In this document: one piece after another, positions 18,792-28,153 of the stretch
Position numbering within the stretch: the first letter of the stretch is position 1
Layout of the letters: each line of letters starts with the position of its first letter
Notes under the pieces: model-generated
The model's input: only the letters and a program-made list of their open reading frames with translations
Told to the model about the DNA's origin: nothing
Databases searched by the model: none
Position numbers and translations under genes: made by a program
NCBI RefSeq assembly: GCF_000026365.1
Contig: NC_012996.1
Coordinates: forward strand, 310,001 to 374,000
Direction of reading: 5' to 3'
From: Zygosaccharomyces rouxii
Taxonomy: Eukaryota > Ascomycota > Saccharomycetes > Saccharomycetales > Saccharomycetaceae
DNA: 64,000 nucleotides

Positions 18792-20717
18792 TCAACCATC
18801 GGTGAAAGTACGGCCATTCCAAGCGAATGAGATTGAATCTAAGAAGTCTTGCTCCTCTGGTGTAAATTGGATTAAGGTACTAACACTGTTTCTGCCATCC
18901 GCTGTATCTTCAACAGCAGACGCACAGAATGCACTATCACCACATTCTCTCAATTGCAACCATGTCGACTTCTCACTGTCGGGAATGATCATAGCTTGAA
19001 TGTGAAGAGGTGCAGCATACACTTGCTTTGTAGTTTCAACATCTCCGTATCTTGCCATAAAATAATCTGGTAATCTTTGGAAATCCATTTCAGCGCCGTG
19101 AGGTACCTTGCAGGTACTTAATCCACCGTTTGTCCATACCAATTGATGAGCTTCCTTGGTTAGTGAATAAAACGTATGTGCCAATTGAGATCCACAAATC
19201 GTGTATGAAGTTTGGGTCAACGCCTCCATCGGCTTATCTTCAATAAGACCAATGACGCCTGCGTCCTGAGGGTAGATAGCGTAATTTTTACCTGCATATA
19301 ATTGACCTAACCAAAAGAATTCCTTATCGCCATGAACACAACCTTGGATTTTAGTATCTAAATTTATCATGAAGGAAAATAGTAATCCGCCAAAATTTTT
19401 AACCTTGTTAACTGGTACCAATCCACTATCCACATGATGAAGCACACCATCGTGGAAAAATCTGCGGTAAACTGAAGCGGCTTCGGTTTGTGGTAGTTCT
19501 TTCTGTGTGGATTCAAACAAGAGTTTAGTCCCCATCAATTTATTCTCCTCATGAGAGGGTTCTAATCCAGCTAAAGTTTCGAGGCAGTACCCATATGTAT
19601 GTTCATCCATCATCGCTCTATCTTTGAAAAGAGCCATACCTGTAGCTCGATACTGAGGTTCCTTGAAGAATTCCTCCACATCAACAAAGGGGACTGTGTC
19701 AACATCGAGTAAAAGCACTTCTTCAAAAGTATTAAATAATGCCGCCAGCCATTTGTTGACAAATTTCTCAACGTTATTTTGGGTGAATTCTTTTATCAAA
19801 ATGGTGCTACAATCTATCAGTGTAACCTCTTGGTCTGTATCTCTAGCATATTGAGACAATTGGTCGACTTGGGCTCTCGTAAATTCGAATCCAGATGTAA
19901 CCACTTGAATCGGCAAAGTGTTATTCAATTTGCTTAGCACCCTCAACTGTCTGTGAAATAGTGTTAATTCCGTTGGGTTAAAAGTGGCAGCAATACCTTT
20001 ACCCTTAGATAATTTGATCCAATTATTCCAAAAATTTGCATAAGTATCTTGTGCCACAGCTGGCATTTTCAATTCTTTCCCTCTACGCAAATCGTACATC
20101 TTGGGCCATACTAGATTACCTTGTTGTAAGAAGGGGAACATCCTTTCGATGAAATCCTCTGGGGAACCCAGTTTATCCTCAGATACCAAACTATCCATGT
20201 TCATAACATCTTTTACTTTGAGTCCACCAGAAATAAAACAGTGATCGAACAATCTTACACGCTCACCGAGTAATGATGCTAACATGTCATTAGCTTCTTC
20301 ACTACTGTGATATTTCGTCATCTGTTGATTGTTCCAACCCTTGTGAGCCACATAAATTGCATCAATCATATATCTACATTTCATATCCAGTGGAGCATCT
20401 TCCAATTTCACTAAAAGATTTTGTTCTGCCTCTGATACTTTATTATCTTCCTTTCCCCACGGTAGTAGATCAAATGGACTACGAGAATTCTTGGATCCAT
20501 TGACAAGTTCTAAAGTATGTTTACGACGATTGTCAATCCAGCTAAATGCTGATAGGGCATTAGCACGTCTTCTGCCGGACACATTGGGACCAAGTCCTGT
20601 TTCTAGTTTGAACTGTGATCTTGAACTGGCGGTGGTAATAGAATAGACGATTAGGACAAAGATGATTAAGAAAGCATAGCGTCTAAGTGACCGAGGGTGT
20701 AAGAATCGTTTAATCAT
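18792..20717 (-). CDS. Alpha-1,3-mannosyltransferase, MNN1 family
   Basis: 641 residues with the topology of a Golgi type II glycosyltransferase: a short basic N-terminus, a signal anchor at about residues 13-30 (RYAFLIIFVLIVYSITTA), a stem, then the catalytic domain. A DVD motif lies in LLLDVDTVPFVDVEEFF (about residue 335), the metal/GDP-mannose site of the family. Family members add terminal alpha-1,3-mannose to N- or O-glycans. S. cerevisiae has several paralogues (MNN1, MNT2, MNT3, MNT4). The length is nearest Mnt3, while linkage to YER008C-YER010C favours MNN1 (YER001W), so I leave the symbol empty. Convergent with the YER010C-like gene. Confidence 0.88.
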   Translation of the reverse strand: MIKRFLHPRSLRRYAFLIIFVLIVYSITTASSRSQFKLETGLGPNVSGRRRANALSAFSWIDNRRKHTLELVNGSKNSRSPFDLLPWGKEDNKVSEAEQNLLVKLEDAPLDMKCRYMIDAIYVAHKGWNNQQMTKYHSSEEANDMLASLLGERVRLFDHCFISGGLKVKDVMNMDSLVSEDKLGSPEDFIERMFPFLQQGNLVWPKMYDLRRGKELKMPAVAQDTYANFWNNWIKLSKGKGIAATFNPTELTLFHRQLRVLSKLNNTLPIQVVTSGFEFTRAQVDQLSQYARDTDQEVTLIDCSTILIKEFTQNNVEKFVNKWLAALFNTFEEVLLLDVDTVPFVDVEEFFKEPQYRATGMALFKDRAMMDEHTYGYCLETLAGLEPSHEENKLMGTKLLFESTQKELPQTEAASVYRRFFHDGVLHHVDSGLVPVNKVKNFGGLLFSFMINLDTKIQGCVHGDKEFFWLGQLYAGKNYAIYPQDAGVIGLIEDKPMEALTQTSYTICGSQLAHTFYSLTKEAHQLVWTNGGLSTCKVPHGAEMDFQRLPDYFMARYGDVETTKQVYAAPLHIQAMIIPDSEKSTWLQLRECGDSAFCASAVEDTADGRNSVSTLIQFTPEEQDFLDSISFAWNGRTFTDG

Positions 20718-21257
20718 CTTGAACCAGATCCTTCTCTAATCATCTTATTTTTTCTTTTTACGATATCCACAAGGTTTAAACTGATGTTCACTTATTGTGC
20801 TTATCTCTATGAAAAATTGAACCCAAAGGGTTCGCGACAGGTTCAAATCGAAGTTGGTAAAGGAGGACCCCATAAGAACCGTTTTAAATAATGGAAGACG
20901 AGTTTGACGTTTCCCATTGTGGATAAAAAGTATTTTATATCAAAGCATTGGACAGGATGTGTCTCGTTGATATGATTAAGAGGGAGTTATTTCAGTAAAA
21001 GATGGATCAAGGGCGTTCTGGATCGTATATACTTGGAACAACTTGGCAGATAGACTATCAAATACTCGAGGTTTAAACCTTCTTATATTGTGGACATTTA
21101 GATTAAAGGTAGAAAATTAAGTCTTGGTGTAAATCACAGAATGTTCTATTGTTCCTCGAGAAATATCAAGGCGGATATTGACGTATAATGGGAGTGTAAC
21201 AGTGATGCCGCTAAAATTAGACGACCTTCGGAGTTTCTATGGATTAGAAAAAATAAA
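20718..21257. other. Intergenic region upstream of the mannosyltransferase
   Basis: About 540 bp between the mannosyltransferase start and the tRNA. No credible coding frame and no RNA gene that I can support. An A-run at about 21248-21253 is the T-run terminator of the minus-strand tRNA. Confidence 0.4.
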
Positions 21258-21330
21258 TGCTTCCAACCAGATTCGAACTGATGATCTCCACATTACTAGT
21301 GTGGCGCCTTACCAACTTGGCCATAGAAGC
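21258..21330 (-). tRNA. tRNA-Thr (AGT anticodon)
   Basis: A 73-nt cloverleaf on the minus strand. The acceptor stem GCTTCTA pairs with TGGAAGC, the discriminator is A, and the D arm is GCCAAGTTGGTAAGGC. The anticodon arm CCACA-CTAGTAA-TGTGG gives AGT (Thr), and the T loop is TTCGAAT. There is no intron. A T-run terminator follows. Identical in sequence to the copy at 33479-33551. Confidence 0.97.
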
Positions 21331-21526
21331 TACTTTCTATGATTCCCTTTGGGGAAGGGTGTCATACACACTTACTTCAGTTTGTCACGTCTTGGAATTA
21401 CTTCTTCTTTATATTGTATTAATACATATAGATATTAGCCGCCTGAAACACCACACTATATTCACAATGGTTCTGAAGTTTTTGTCCACTTTCTCCCATG
21501 TTTAATCGAGTTCCTTTATATTCTGA

Positions 21527-21562
21527 TCACGTGACCATGTTGGTTAGCCACCACCACAGTTT
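21527..21562. promoter_or_regulatory. Cbf1 and Met31/32 sites upstream of MET28
   Basis: TCACGTGA at 21527-21534 is the ideal Cbf1-Met4-Met28 binding site. CCACAGTTT at 21554-21562 is the reverse complement of the Met31/Met32 core AAACTGTGG. They lie 19 bp apart and about 180-215 bp upstream of the MET28 ATG, a typical sulfur-regulon promoter module. Confidence 0.75.
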
Positions 21563-21741
21563 TGTTCCAGTCAGTTCTAATAACGAAGGGCTCAAGACCG
21601 TTTACTCGAAAGCTTACCTGCTTACCAAATCCTCTTAAGGAGCAAAGGGTCGTTGTTTTTTCTAGATATATATAACTGATTAGTACTCGTGTTATACTCT
21701 TATGTAAACATTGTAGACAGGTATTCGTCTTACACCTAACA

Positions 21742-22374
21742 ATGGCACTCATACCAATGTCCGAGGATACTGATGCTGTGAACATTTCACAGTATTTACA
21801 AGATTTGATTTCGTCAAATTCTGAACTAGGTTCAAGACTGTTGTCGCTGCTGCTGGTCAGTAGTGGCAATGGTAAGGAAATAATGGATGCAATAAATAAA
21901 GGAGATCTTGGTTCTATCAGAAACTTGGACTTGGCGGTTGACCTCAAGATGCCCAATGGTGGTGAAAATAGAGATATCAAGACTAGTAATGCAAGACAAC
22001 AGCTAGCGTTAATCAGCAATGGCGGAAAATCGCAACAACAAGAACAACCGTCGTTCCAAAAATCACAAGGACAAGCACAAGAGGAAAACGGTACTGATAG
22101 TTCAAGCGACACTCTTAATAATCCTAAGGGAGAGAAGAGGAAAAAAAATACAGAAGCGTCTGCAAGATTTCGTATACGTAAAAAGCAGAAAGAACAAGAA
22201 AGATTGAATAAATTGAAGGAGCTTAACATTAAGATCACCGGACTATATAAACGTATTGACGTACTGCTGGAAGAAAATCAACATTGGAAACAAAAACTAG
22301 AAGAACTAAACGAAAGGAAATCCAGGGAAATGTTGGATCGTATCAGAAAACGGAATGCGAATTCTCCACTATGA
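21742..22374 (+). CDS. MET28: bZIP transcription cofactor Met28
   Basis: 210 residues (S. cerevisiae Met28 is 187). The N-terminal block QYLQDLISSNSELGSRLLSL and LLVSSGNG matches Met28 almost residue for residue. The basic region (KKNTEASARFRIRKKQKEQE, residues about 135-153) and a short leucine-zipper-like coil (to about 200) follow. Met28 stabilises the Cbf1-Met4 complex on CACGTG promoters of sulfur amino acid genes and acts in the nucleus. The linker at residues 60-130 is variable. The gene has both Cbf1 and Met31/32 sites upstream, consistent with feedback control within the regulon. An alternative start at Met6 is possible. Confidence 0.95.
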   Translation: MALIPMSEDTDAVNISQYLQDLISSNSELGSRLLSLLLVSSGNGKEIMDAINKGDLGSIRNLDLAVDLKMPNGGENRDIKTSNARQQLALISNGGKSQQQEQPSFQKSQGQAQEENGTDSSSDTLNNPKGEKRKKNTEASARFRIRKKQKEQERLNKLKELNIKITGLYKRIDVLLEENQHWKQKLEELNERKSREMLDRIRKRNANSPL

Positions 22375-22524
22375 TAGAAATAACGATAAAATAATTACGA
22401 GTTTGTTGTTATTGTTGCTCTTCTCTTTGTTCTTTTTTCGTTCTTTGTTCTTTAAATTGTTTTAGCATTTATCTGCCAATGAATTCATATTCTATCCATT
22501 AATACTTTTGTTAATTTTTAAACA

Positions 22525-24720
22525 CTAAGAATCTAGTCTACTCTGGTAATGGGAAATCCTCTCTGCCCATTTCTTTGAAATAATAACACGTTTGAGTCTT
22601 AAATTTTTTAAATCATCCTTGGAGCACCAACCTGAATCCTTAAAGTTTTTTTCTATTATAGCCAATCTCTCATCTTCAACCTGTTGTTGTTTCACGAGCA
22701 CACGGATATAATCCGTTAAACTCATCATCTCCGGTTTTTCAGTACTAATATTCGTATTCGTAAACTCATCACTACTACTATTATTATTATGGGCATTTTT
22801 AAAATTGCCTGACCTGGCGCCTGCGTCGTTTCTTGTAAATACCTCGTCCAATGAAATGTTGGATTGAATTTGTATCGGTGTACAACCCTCCGTCCTCAAA
22901 TCATCTGTAACTGTAATAACAGGGACTGTTTTCGTTAACTTATCTAAATCAACCGTAATATCGGACTTCATAGAATCCGGACTTCCTGATGGATGGAGAC
23001 TGTTACTAAGGTAATTCGTCTTTTCTTTCGGCATGGAATCGCCGGTGGATTTCCATTCCATTCCAAGACCCATAGTAGGTTGTGGAGTTTCATTGAATTG
23101 ATTTGGGTGACCTTGGGAATTTCTTGGCCAATGATTACTCTTAGGTGACATTATGGTAGATGTAGAAATTGGTGTAACATTTCCTGATGAACTACTGTTG
23201 ATATTATTGACACCTGAATCAAGAACCCCGGCCAGCGAGTTTCTTGGTATATTACTTCCTCCCCTGTTGAAAATATTTTCAAACGATTGTCGTTGTTGTT
23301 GCTGTTGTTGCTGTTGTTGTTGTTGTTGTTGTTGTTGTGGGTATTGTTGTTGTGGGTATTGTTGTTGTTGCTGCTGATGCTGATGCTGCTGCTGTTGTTG
23401 TTGTTGTTGCGCAAATTTATAATCTGATCTTAGTGAAGTGGAGGAAACTGCTTTTCTCATGGAACCACCGCTACTCATTATTCTGGAGAATCCTCTTTTA
23501 ACTTTAGATCCAATGGAAGGATTTCTTGACGTGGTTCTACCCAATTTTGTCACGTAGTTCATACTATCATCGTCATCTGGTAAAATCGAACGCTCTGATG
23601 GCCAATAATCAGTATCATCAGTAGAATTAGAGAAAATTCTATCCCTAGGCGGTGTTCTCTGAATAGGATCTGCCATTTCGAAAAACGCTGATTGCTGTAG
23701 AATTGGCGTTGATGAAGCACTGTTCCCGCTTGTGCCATTCCCCACTATACTAACACCACCAGGACCTGTAGCCACTACATTTCTTCTTGAATTTTTACGC
23801 AGTATTGCACTTGAAGCTCTTCTTAGTAATGGGGTTCTTTTCGCTTCTACATCTCTCCCATAAATATTGTTTGAACTCGAATTTGGTGTGTTCATTACCG
23901 TTGTTGGTGTAGTACCACCACCTTCCAGTGATAGAGAAGTGGAAATCAGATTGGAATTCGAATTAGATCTTGACCTCGATCTTGATTTGAAACTCATTTT
24001 AGGCGAAGGAATCTTTTGGAAGAACTCTTCGCTGACAGAAGTATCTGAATGGGAACTGTTTGAAGATGAGCTAGTACTGAATTTTCTTGATGGTTTCCTA
24101 ATGTCGAAAAATTGTGCTAGGTGAGCTTCGCTACTAGTAGTATTATTACTACTGCTATTACTTGTATCCGCATTGCCATCATCAATAGCTTTATTCAAAG
24201 TTGGCAAAATGTGCTGGAACGAATTCGCATTTGAACTACTCTGAGAACGAAATTCACTAACAGGCCTAACTAACGTTCCAGCATCAAATTCCGAAAACGA
24301 TGATTCACTTGGAAATGGTACCGGTGATGATTCCCCTGTATTTAAAAGAGCATTGGAAAACTTCTTTTTCAAAGATATTCTTGGACTTGAAAGTGACACA
24401 CCGCTCCCACCGCTACTAATATTATTCCCTTCTGAATTTTCTTTGACGCTGTGGGCATTGTTAACGTTGTTGCCACCGCTAACACTGTTATTGTCCCTCG
24501 AAGTCACACTACAGGGAATTTCTAAGGCCTTGGATAGATCAAATGGATCGCTTTCATTCTTTTCGATGCTACATGGTAATGGTGGCAACAATAAATCTTC
24601 CTTGACTCCATCGTCTTCTTCCTTTATATCTTGCAAGTGCGCATTGGAAGAACCACAACCATTCGACACCGTTGGAGAACCTTCCGCACTATTATTACTC
24701 TTATGCTCTTTCGCGGACAT
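22525..24720 (-). CDS. YOL036W/YIR016W-family protein of unknown function
   Basis: 731 residues, mostly low-complexity Ser/Asn-rich sequence. The conserved part is C-terminal (SLTDYIRVLVKQQQVEDERL to SHYQSRLDS, last 70 residues), together with short blocks such as DPIQRTPPRDRIF and SVKRGFSRIMSSGGSMRKAV-like sequence. A long interrupted polyglutamine tract covers about residues 437-480. Position between MET28 (YIR017C) and PRE6 (YOL038W) and the length (YOL036W is about 760 residues) identify it as the single pre-duplication ancestor of YIR016W and YOL036W. The function is unknown in S. cerevisiae. No membrane segment is visible. Confidence 0.82.
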   Translation of the reverse strand: MSAKEHKSNNSAEGSPTVSNGCGSSNAHLQDIKEEDDGVKEDLLLPPLPCSIEKNESDPFDLSKALEIPCSVTSRDNNSVSGGNNVNNAHSVKENSEGNNISSGGSGVSLSSPRISLKKKFSNALLNTGESSPVPFPSESSFSEFDAGTLVRPVSEFRSQSSSNANSFQHILPTLNKAIDDGNADTSNSSSNNTTSSEAHLAQFFDIRKPSRKFSTSSSSNSSHSDTSVSEEFFQKIPSPKMSFKSRSRSRSNSNSNLISTSLSLEGGGTTPTTVMNTPNSSSNNIYGRDVEAKRTPLLRRASSAILRKNSRRNVVATGPGGVSIVGNGTSGNSASSTPILQQSAFFEMADPIQRTPPRDRIFSNSTDDTDYWPSERSILPDDDDSMNYVTKLGRTTSRNPSIGSKVKRGFSRIMSSGGSMRKAVSSTSLRSDYKFAQQQQQQQQHQHQQQQQQYPQQQYPQQQQQQQQQQQQQQQRQSFENIFNRGGSNIPRNSLAGVLDSGVNNINSSSSGNVTPISTSTIMSPKSNHWPRNSQGHPNQFNETPQPTMGLGMEWKSTGDSMPKEKTNYLSNSLHPSGSPDSMKSDITVDLDKLTKTVPVITVTDDLRTEGCTPIQIQSNISLDEVFTRNDAGARSGNFKNAHNNNSSSDEFTNTNISTEKPEMMSLTDYIRVLVKQQQVEDERLAIIEKNFKDSGWCSKDDLKNLRLKRVIISKKWAERISHYQSRLDS
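23283..23409 (-). repeat. Glutamine-codon microsatellite
   Basis: An interrupted CAA/CAG run coding for about 40 residues of Gln with His and YPQQQ interruptions, inside the YOL036W-like gene. The sequence is mostly CAA with scattered CAG, so length is likely to vary between strains. Confidence 0.85.
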
Positions 24721-25006
24721 TCAGTTATCGCGATTGATGCCTCTAGGATTAGCGATTGAGTACTAATGGATCTTCGTAAAGAGACCTCAAGTTCTTAATT
24801 TCCAAGGTGTTGAAGAACTACTAGGTTCCACGGACAATGTACATGTTTCCTTTCGGAAGAATGGGACGAAAAAAAAATAAGAGACAAAGGAGGGTAATGG
24901 AATTACCCAAATAACAATAATAATAACAATAACAATTAAGAAAGCAGTAGAATTTTACCAGTTTACTTACATTTACTTATATTTGGGACATTATTACACT
25001 TCATAA

Positions 25007-25771
25007 CTAATCTCTTCTCTTTTTCCTTGCAAGTTGTTCCTGGTGCTCTTTTTTCTCCTGTTCGATTTCCTCGACATATTTACCAATTTGTTCTGAGGAT
25101 AGAATTTCAATCTTGCTACCAGGGCGTACGACTGTAATCTCGATGTTTTTAGCGCCTGTTTGTACAACTTCTAAAAGTGATCTTGTTGTTAATCTAACGC
25201 ATTCGTCCGCTGTAGCTGGAGGTTCATCTCTGTTGTAATTTTTTTCTAAAAATTCACGTACAGTTTTGGAGTTTCTACCAATTGTTTGTGCGGTCCATGC
25301 AGAATAGATACCACTTGGTTCGGTTTGGTACAGTTTTGGAGTATCGTCGTCTTTATCAAAACCGGCAATTAATGTAGCAACACCGAATGGTCTTACACCA
25401 CCACTTTGTGTATAACGTTGCTGTACACCTGCCACGTAACGTGTCAAATATTCCACTGAAACTGGGTCTTCCAACGTTAATCTATGACTTTGAGCCTCTA
25501 CACGAGCCTTTTCGATTAAGATACGGGAATCTGCATTCAACCCACTAAAGGAAAGCACGACATGAGAATCGATTTTAGAAATCTTGGAAGGTGTAATACG
25601 ACTATCTTGTAACTTTAGCGTCGATCTTCTTTCACAGCCTAAAACCACACAATCTTTACCCTTGATCCCTACAGCACAGGTACCTCTTTTAACAGCTTCT
25701 GATGCATATTCCACTTGGAAAATATGTCCGTCTGGTGAGAAAATACTTAAGGCTCTATCGTAACCACTCAT
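25007..25771 (-). CDS. PRE6: 20S proteasome subunit alpha-4
   Basis: 254 residues, the same length as S. cerevisiae Pre6. The alpha-type signature [22 protein letters not shown] is at the N-terminus, and core blocks such as [36 protein letters not shown] and [16 protein letters not shown] are nearly identical to Pre6. The charged Lys/Glu-rich tail ([21 protein letters not shown]) is typical of alpha-4. It forms part of the outer alpha ring and has no catalytic Thr. A PACE-like Rpn4 site lies about 100 bp upstream. Confidence 0.97.
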   Translation of the reverse strand: MSGYDRALSIFSPDGHIFQVEYASEAVKRGTCAVGIKGKDCVVLGCERRSTLKLQDSRITPSKISKIDSHVVLSFSGLNADSRILIEKARVEAQSHRLTLEDPVSVEYLTRYVAGVQQRYTQSGGVRPFGVATLIAGFDKDDDTPKLYQTEPSGIYSAWTAQTIGRNSKTVREFLEKNYNRDEPPATADECVRLTTRSLLEVVQTGAKNIEITVVRPGSKIEILSSEQIGKYVEEIEQEKKEHQEQLARKKRRD

Positions 25772-25870
25772 GATTAATTGAATCTATCGCTGGTAATAAT
25801 AATGGTTATGACGGTAGTGATTGAGTACTATCAATAAGTGATCCCTTTGGTTGTGCATTGGTTAATTCAA

Positions 25871-25879
25871 GTGGCAAAA
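25871..25879 (+). promoter_or_regulatory. PACE-like Rpn4 element of PRE6
   Basis: The sequence around 25870-25879 reads AGTGGCAAAA, one base from the PACE consensus GGTGGCAAA bound by Rpn4. It lies about 100 bp upstream of the PRE6 start, as in other proteasome promoters. Confidence 0.6.
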
Positions 25880-25923
25880 CGGCTTGTCAAAAATTTGAGG
25901 GAAGTAGATGTGCATGTGATATT

Positions 25924-26305
25924 CACGTGAAATTCACGTGTTGGTAGGATAATGCTATAAATCACTATCTGGGTACCTGATAGCCTGCAATTGCATACTA
26001 CAGATACCATAAGTCTGGGCGCTTAGTGTACTGCAGCTTTGTGCCATGCGCTGTATTAAAACTAGCGCTTTGACGGCTATTTACATTGTATAACTATGGG
26101 ACAATATTCGACAAAAAAAAAAAGGTAAAAGGCAGTAAAGTCAAAACGCATCTAGTATGAGACTCAAGTTAAGAACCAGTACCAGATCAATGGCTATCGG
26201 GATATAAAATATATATTGTATCTTTATGTTGACTCTCGAAATCCATTCATTGTGTACTTAACGTTAAATTGAAAAGATTCACCATATACACGTGAATGTC
26301 ACGTG
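25924..26305. promoter_or_regulatory. Two pairs of CACGTG E-boxes between PRE6 and MIM1
   Basis: CACGTG occurs at 25924-25929 and 25935-25940, and again at 26289-26294 and 26300-26305. Within each pair the spacing is exactly 11 bp, about one helical turn. The first box continues as CACGTGAAAT, which also fits the Ino2/Ino4 element. Candidate binders are Cbf1, Pho4 or Ino2/Ino4. Confidence 0.6.
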
Positions 26306-26447
26306 CTATGACTTTAGAAGGAATTCCTGTCAGTAACTACCATATATACATAAGCATAGAGCCCAACAGGCTAATTATGCCATTCTTAATCACTTAGAAT
26401 TCACATCTTAACTCTTCTTTTAGTTCCGCTTTCACTTCGCTCATCTT

Positions 26448-26454
26448 TTACCCG
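26448..26454 (+). promoter_or_regulatory. Reb1-type site upstream of MIM1
   Basis: TTACCCG matches the Reb1 core and lies about 95 bp upstream of the MIM1 ATG. Occupancy is inferred. Confidence 0.5.
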
Positions 26455-26547
26455 GCCCAGTTCTTGTCGTTAAACTCATTATGTGTATATCTCACCTATT
26501 AACTCCATCAGCTGCTGATGTAAAGGCAACAAGATCAACCGCTAAAA

Positions 26548-26814
26548 ATGACCGAAGCAACTCCTATAGAACCCGGTAAAGACCTTACTTTACCTGATGA
26601 ACCACTAGAAACCATCGAGGAATCTCCTTCCGCCCTCTCTCGTGTGGGATCATTCACAGCTTCTTGCGCAATAAATTTAGTACTACCCTTTATCAATGGG
26701 TTAATGCTTGGATTTGGTGAGTTGCTGGCTCATGAAGTATGCTGGCGCAAGTCTATTTTCCCACCAACAAATCGTGGCTATCAGATCTACCCTGAACGCA
26801 GGAAGTTCTTATGA
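26548..26814 (+). CDS. MIM1: Mim1 mitochondrial outer-membrane import protein
   Basis: 88 residues (S. cerevisiae Mim1 is 113). The conserved single membrane segment is present at about residues 48-72: CAINLVLPFINGLMLGFGEL followed by LAHEVCWR, including the GxxxG-like packing face. The tail NRGYQIYPERRKFL also matches. Mim1 forms the MIM complex with Mim2 and inserts alpha-helical proteins into the mitochondrial outer membrane. The N-terminal cytosolic part is short, acidic and diverged, as in other species; the C-terminal tail is shorter than in S. cerevisiae. Confidence 0.93.
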   Translation: MTEATPIEPGKDLTLPDEPLETIEESPSALSRVGSFTASCAINLVLPFINGLMLGFGELLAHEVCWRKSIFPPTNRGYQIYPERRKFL

Positions 26815-26863
26815 TTATATGCATATACGTACATAAAAAAAAAAAAATCCAACAAAAAAACCA

Positions 26864-27295
26864 CTACATACTAATTAAATTCTCATCTCTTTCAGCGTAA
26901 CAACGATATCCACCATTCAGGTGGATTGGGAAATTACGTACTGCTCCGCATGAACATACCAGTTGCAAAGAGCCCGAGTCCGTTTGAACTCTCATGGTTT
27001 TCTTGGGGACCAATACCCTATGGCATTTTTTACAAATAGTTCTCTTTAACTGCGGTAACATCTCAGCTCTAGTCCTCTTAGAGACTAAATCCATATTCTT
27101 GGCGTACAGTCGAGCCAGCGCCTGTTCACCACCATCATTCCCACTCATTGTGTTCCACATGGCTAGTTGGTAAAGGTAATTCATCCTCTGGTAATGTTCC
27201 TTATTACCAACATTACGCGGTGGAGGTGTAAGAAGCACACCATTCTCCACACGATTAGAACCTTTAGCCATTGGGTTCGTTATATTGTAGCTCAT
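26864..27295 (-). CDS. RPR2: RNase P subunit Rpr2
   Basis: 143 residues, near the S. cerevisiae length. The Rpr2/Rpp21 domain is recognised by YQRMNYLYQLAMW, RLYAKNMDLVSKRT and the zinc-binding cysteines in RTICKKCHRVLVP and LVCSCGAVRNFPI. Rpr2 is the RNase P-specific protein subunit that processes pre-tRNA 5' ends in the nucleus. It lies only 29 bp downstream of VLD1 on the same strand, so its promoter must overlap the VLD1 3' end. GATGAG motifs sit in the gap and at the start codon. Confidence 0.95.
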   Translation of the reverse strand: MSYNITNPMAKGSNRVENGVLLTPPPRNVGNKEHYQRMNYLYQLAMWNTMSGNDGGEQALARLYAKNMDLVSKRTRAEMLPQLKRTICKKCHRVLVPKKTMRVQTDSGSLQLVCSCGAVRNFPIHLNGGYRCYAERDENLISM

Positions 27296-27324
27296 CGTCC
27301 ATCACTCATCAAGTATAGGTTTTC

Positions 27325-27954
27325 TCATATGCTTCCGTAGTGATTTCCCCGGGTAACAGGCAATTCTGGCATAGAAGAAGGTTCCGAGTACGGATTAAAT
27401 TGTAGAATGGCTAGCGCTCCATACCGATCTGTATCTAGTTGGTCTAGTTCATGACAATTCCTGCCATCATCCGGAGTCAATTCCATGGTTATTAACACCA
27501 GTTGCATAAGAAGTATAACCCAATCAAGCGCTAATAGCATCCAACGACCACCACGACCACATTCTTGTTCACCAACTAACAAAAGAAGTATATAAGCACC
27601 CCTACGACGACAAAAGTCACCTTCTAAATCCATTTTCATGTGGTATGAAACAGCATATATTACCTGCAGCATGAGAATAGCCTGCGTGTATTTCAACCCC
27701 TTGTGCATTACAGCTTTTACCACGGAGAGCCTTCCAGCTCCCTCCATATCTTCTGCATCTGAGTCTACCGAATCCTGGTAGGCACTCATTACACTCCCCA
27801 TAAACTCGCCTAAGTTCACTGTGGCCCATGCCAGCAGGGCTAACAGTAGTGATCCATCCTTGACAAATCTTATATAGACACACAAATAGCTGATAACAGT
27901 CAGCTGCTTCATAGAGACTGGCCCTCCAGAATTCACCATCACGATTCCCTGCAA
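27325..27954 (-). CDS. VLD1: Vld1-like DSC E3 ligase targeting factor (DUF1746)
   Basis: 209 residues with several hydrophobic segments: about 18-46 ([20 protein letters not shown]), 88-106 and 121-158. The composition and position next to RPR2 (YIR015W) correspond to YIR014W, now VLD1, a DUF1746 membrane protein that sends the Dsc ubiquitin ligase complex to the vacuole. The C-terminal half is polar and carries [15 protein letters not shown], resembling the conserved DUF1746 tail. Similarity is read by eye and context; the call leans on synteny. Confidence 0.78.
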   Translation of the reverse strand: MQGIVMVNSGGPVSMKQLTVISYLCVYIRFVKDGSLLLALLAWATVNLGEFMGSVMSAYQDSVDSDAEDMEGAGRLSVVKAVMHKGLKYTQAILMLQVIYAVSYHMKMDLEGDFCRRRGAYILLLLVGEQECGRGGRWMLLALDWVILLMQLVLITMELTPDDGRNCHELDQLDTDRYGALAILQFNPYSEPSSMPELPVTRGNHYGSI

Positions 27955-28153
27955 TCCTTATTATCTAACTTGGTTCCCAATCCCCTTCTTGCCCGTTAAA
28001 TGCGATCCTTTAGCTTTGCTCGCTTGTTTGATGGCAAAGCGCATTAGCCAAAAGTTGAGCTTTATTTCAACTACAATACACTCTTGGATTCGAAGTGTCA
28101 CTTTTAAAGTAGGACCAAGACACTTCCAGATATTTTATAAGTCTATATTCATC

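Noticed and set aside
18880..18890. TACTAAC branch-point-like sequence
   Set aside because: It lies within the mannosyltransferase coding sequence on the opposite strand and has no matching splice sites.
21331..21480. Possible Ty solo LTR in the tRNA-Thr flanks
   Set aside because: No TG...CA-bounded element, target duplication or shared sequence between the two tRNA-Thr 5' flanks was seen.
25924..26305. Possible centromere (CDEI-like CACGTG sites)
   Set aside because: No 80-90 bp AT-rich CDEII and no CDEIII (TCCGAA core) follows any of the E-boxes in the window.
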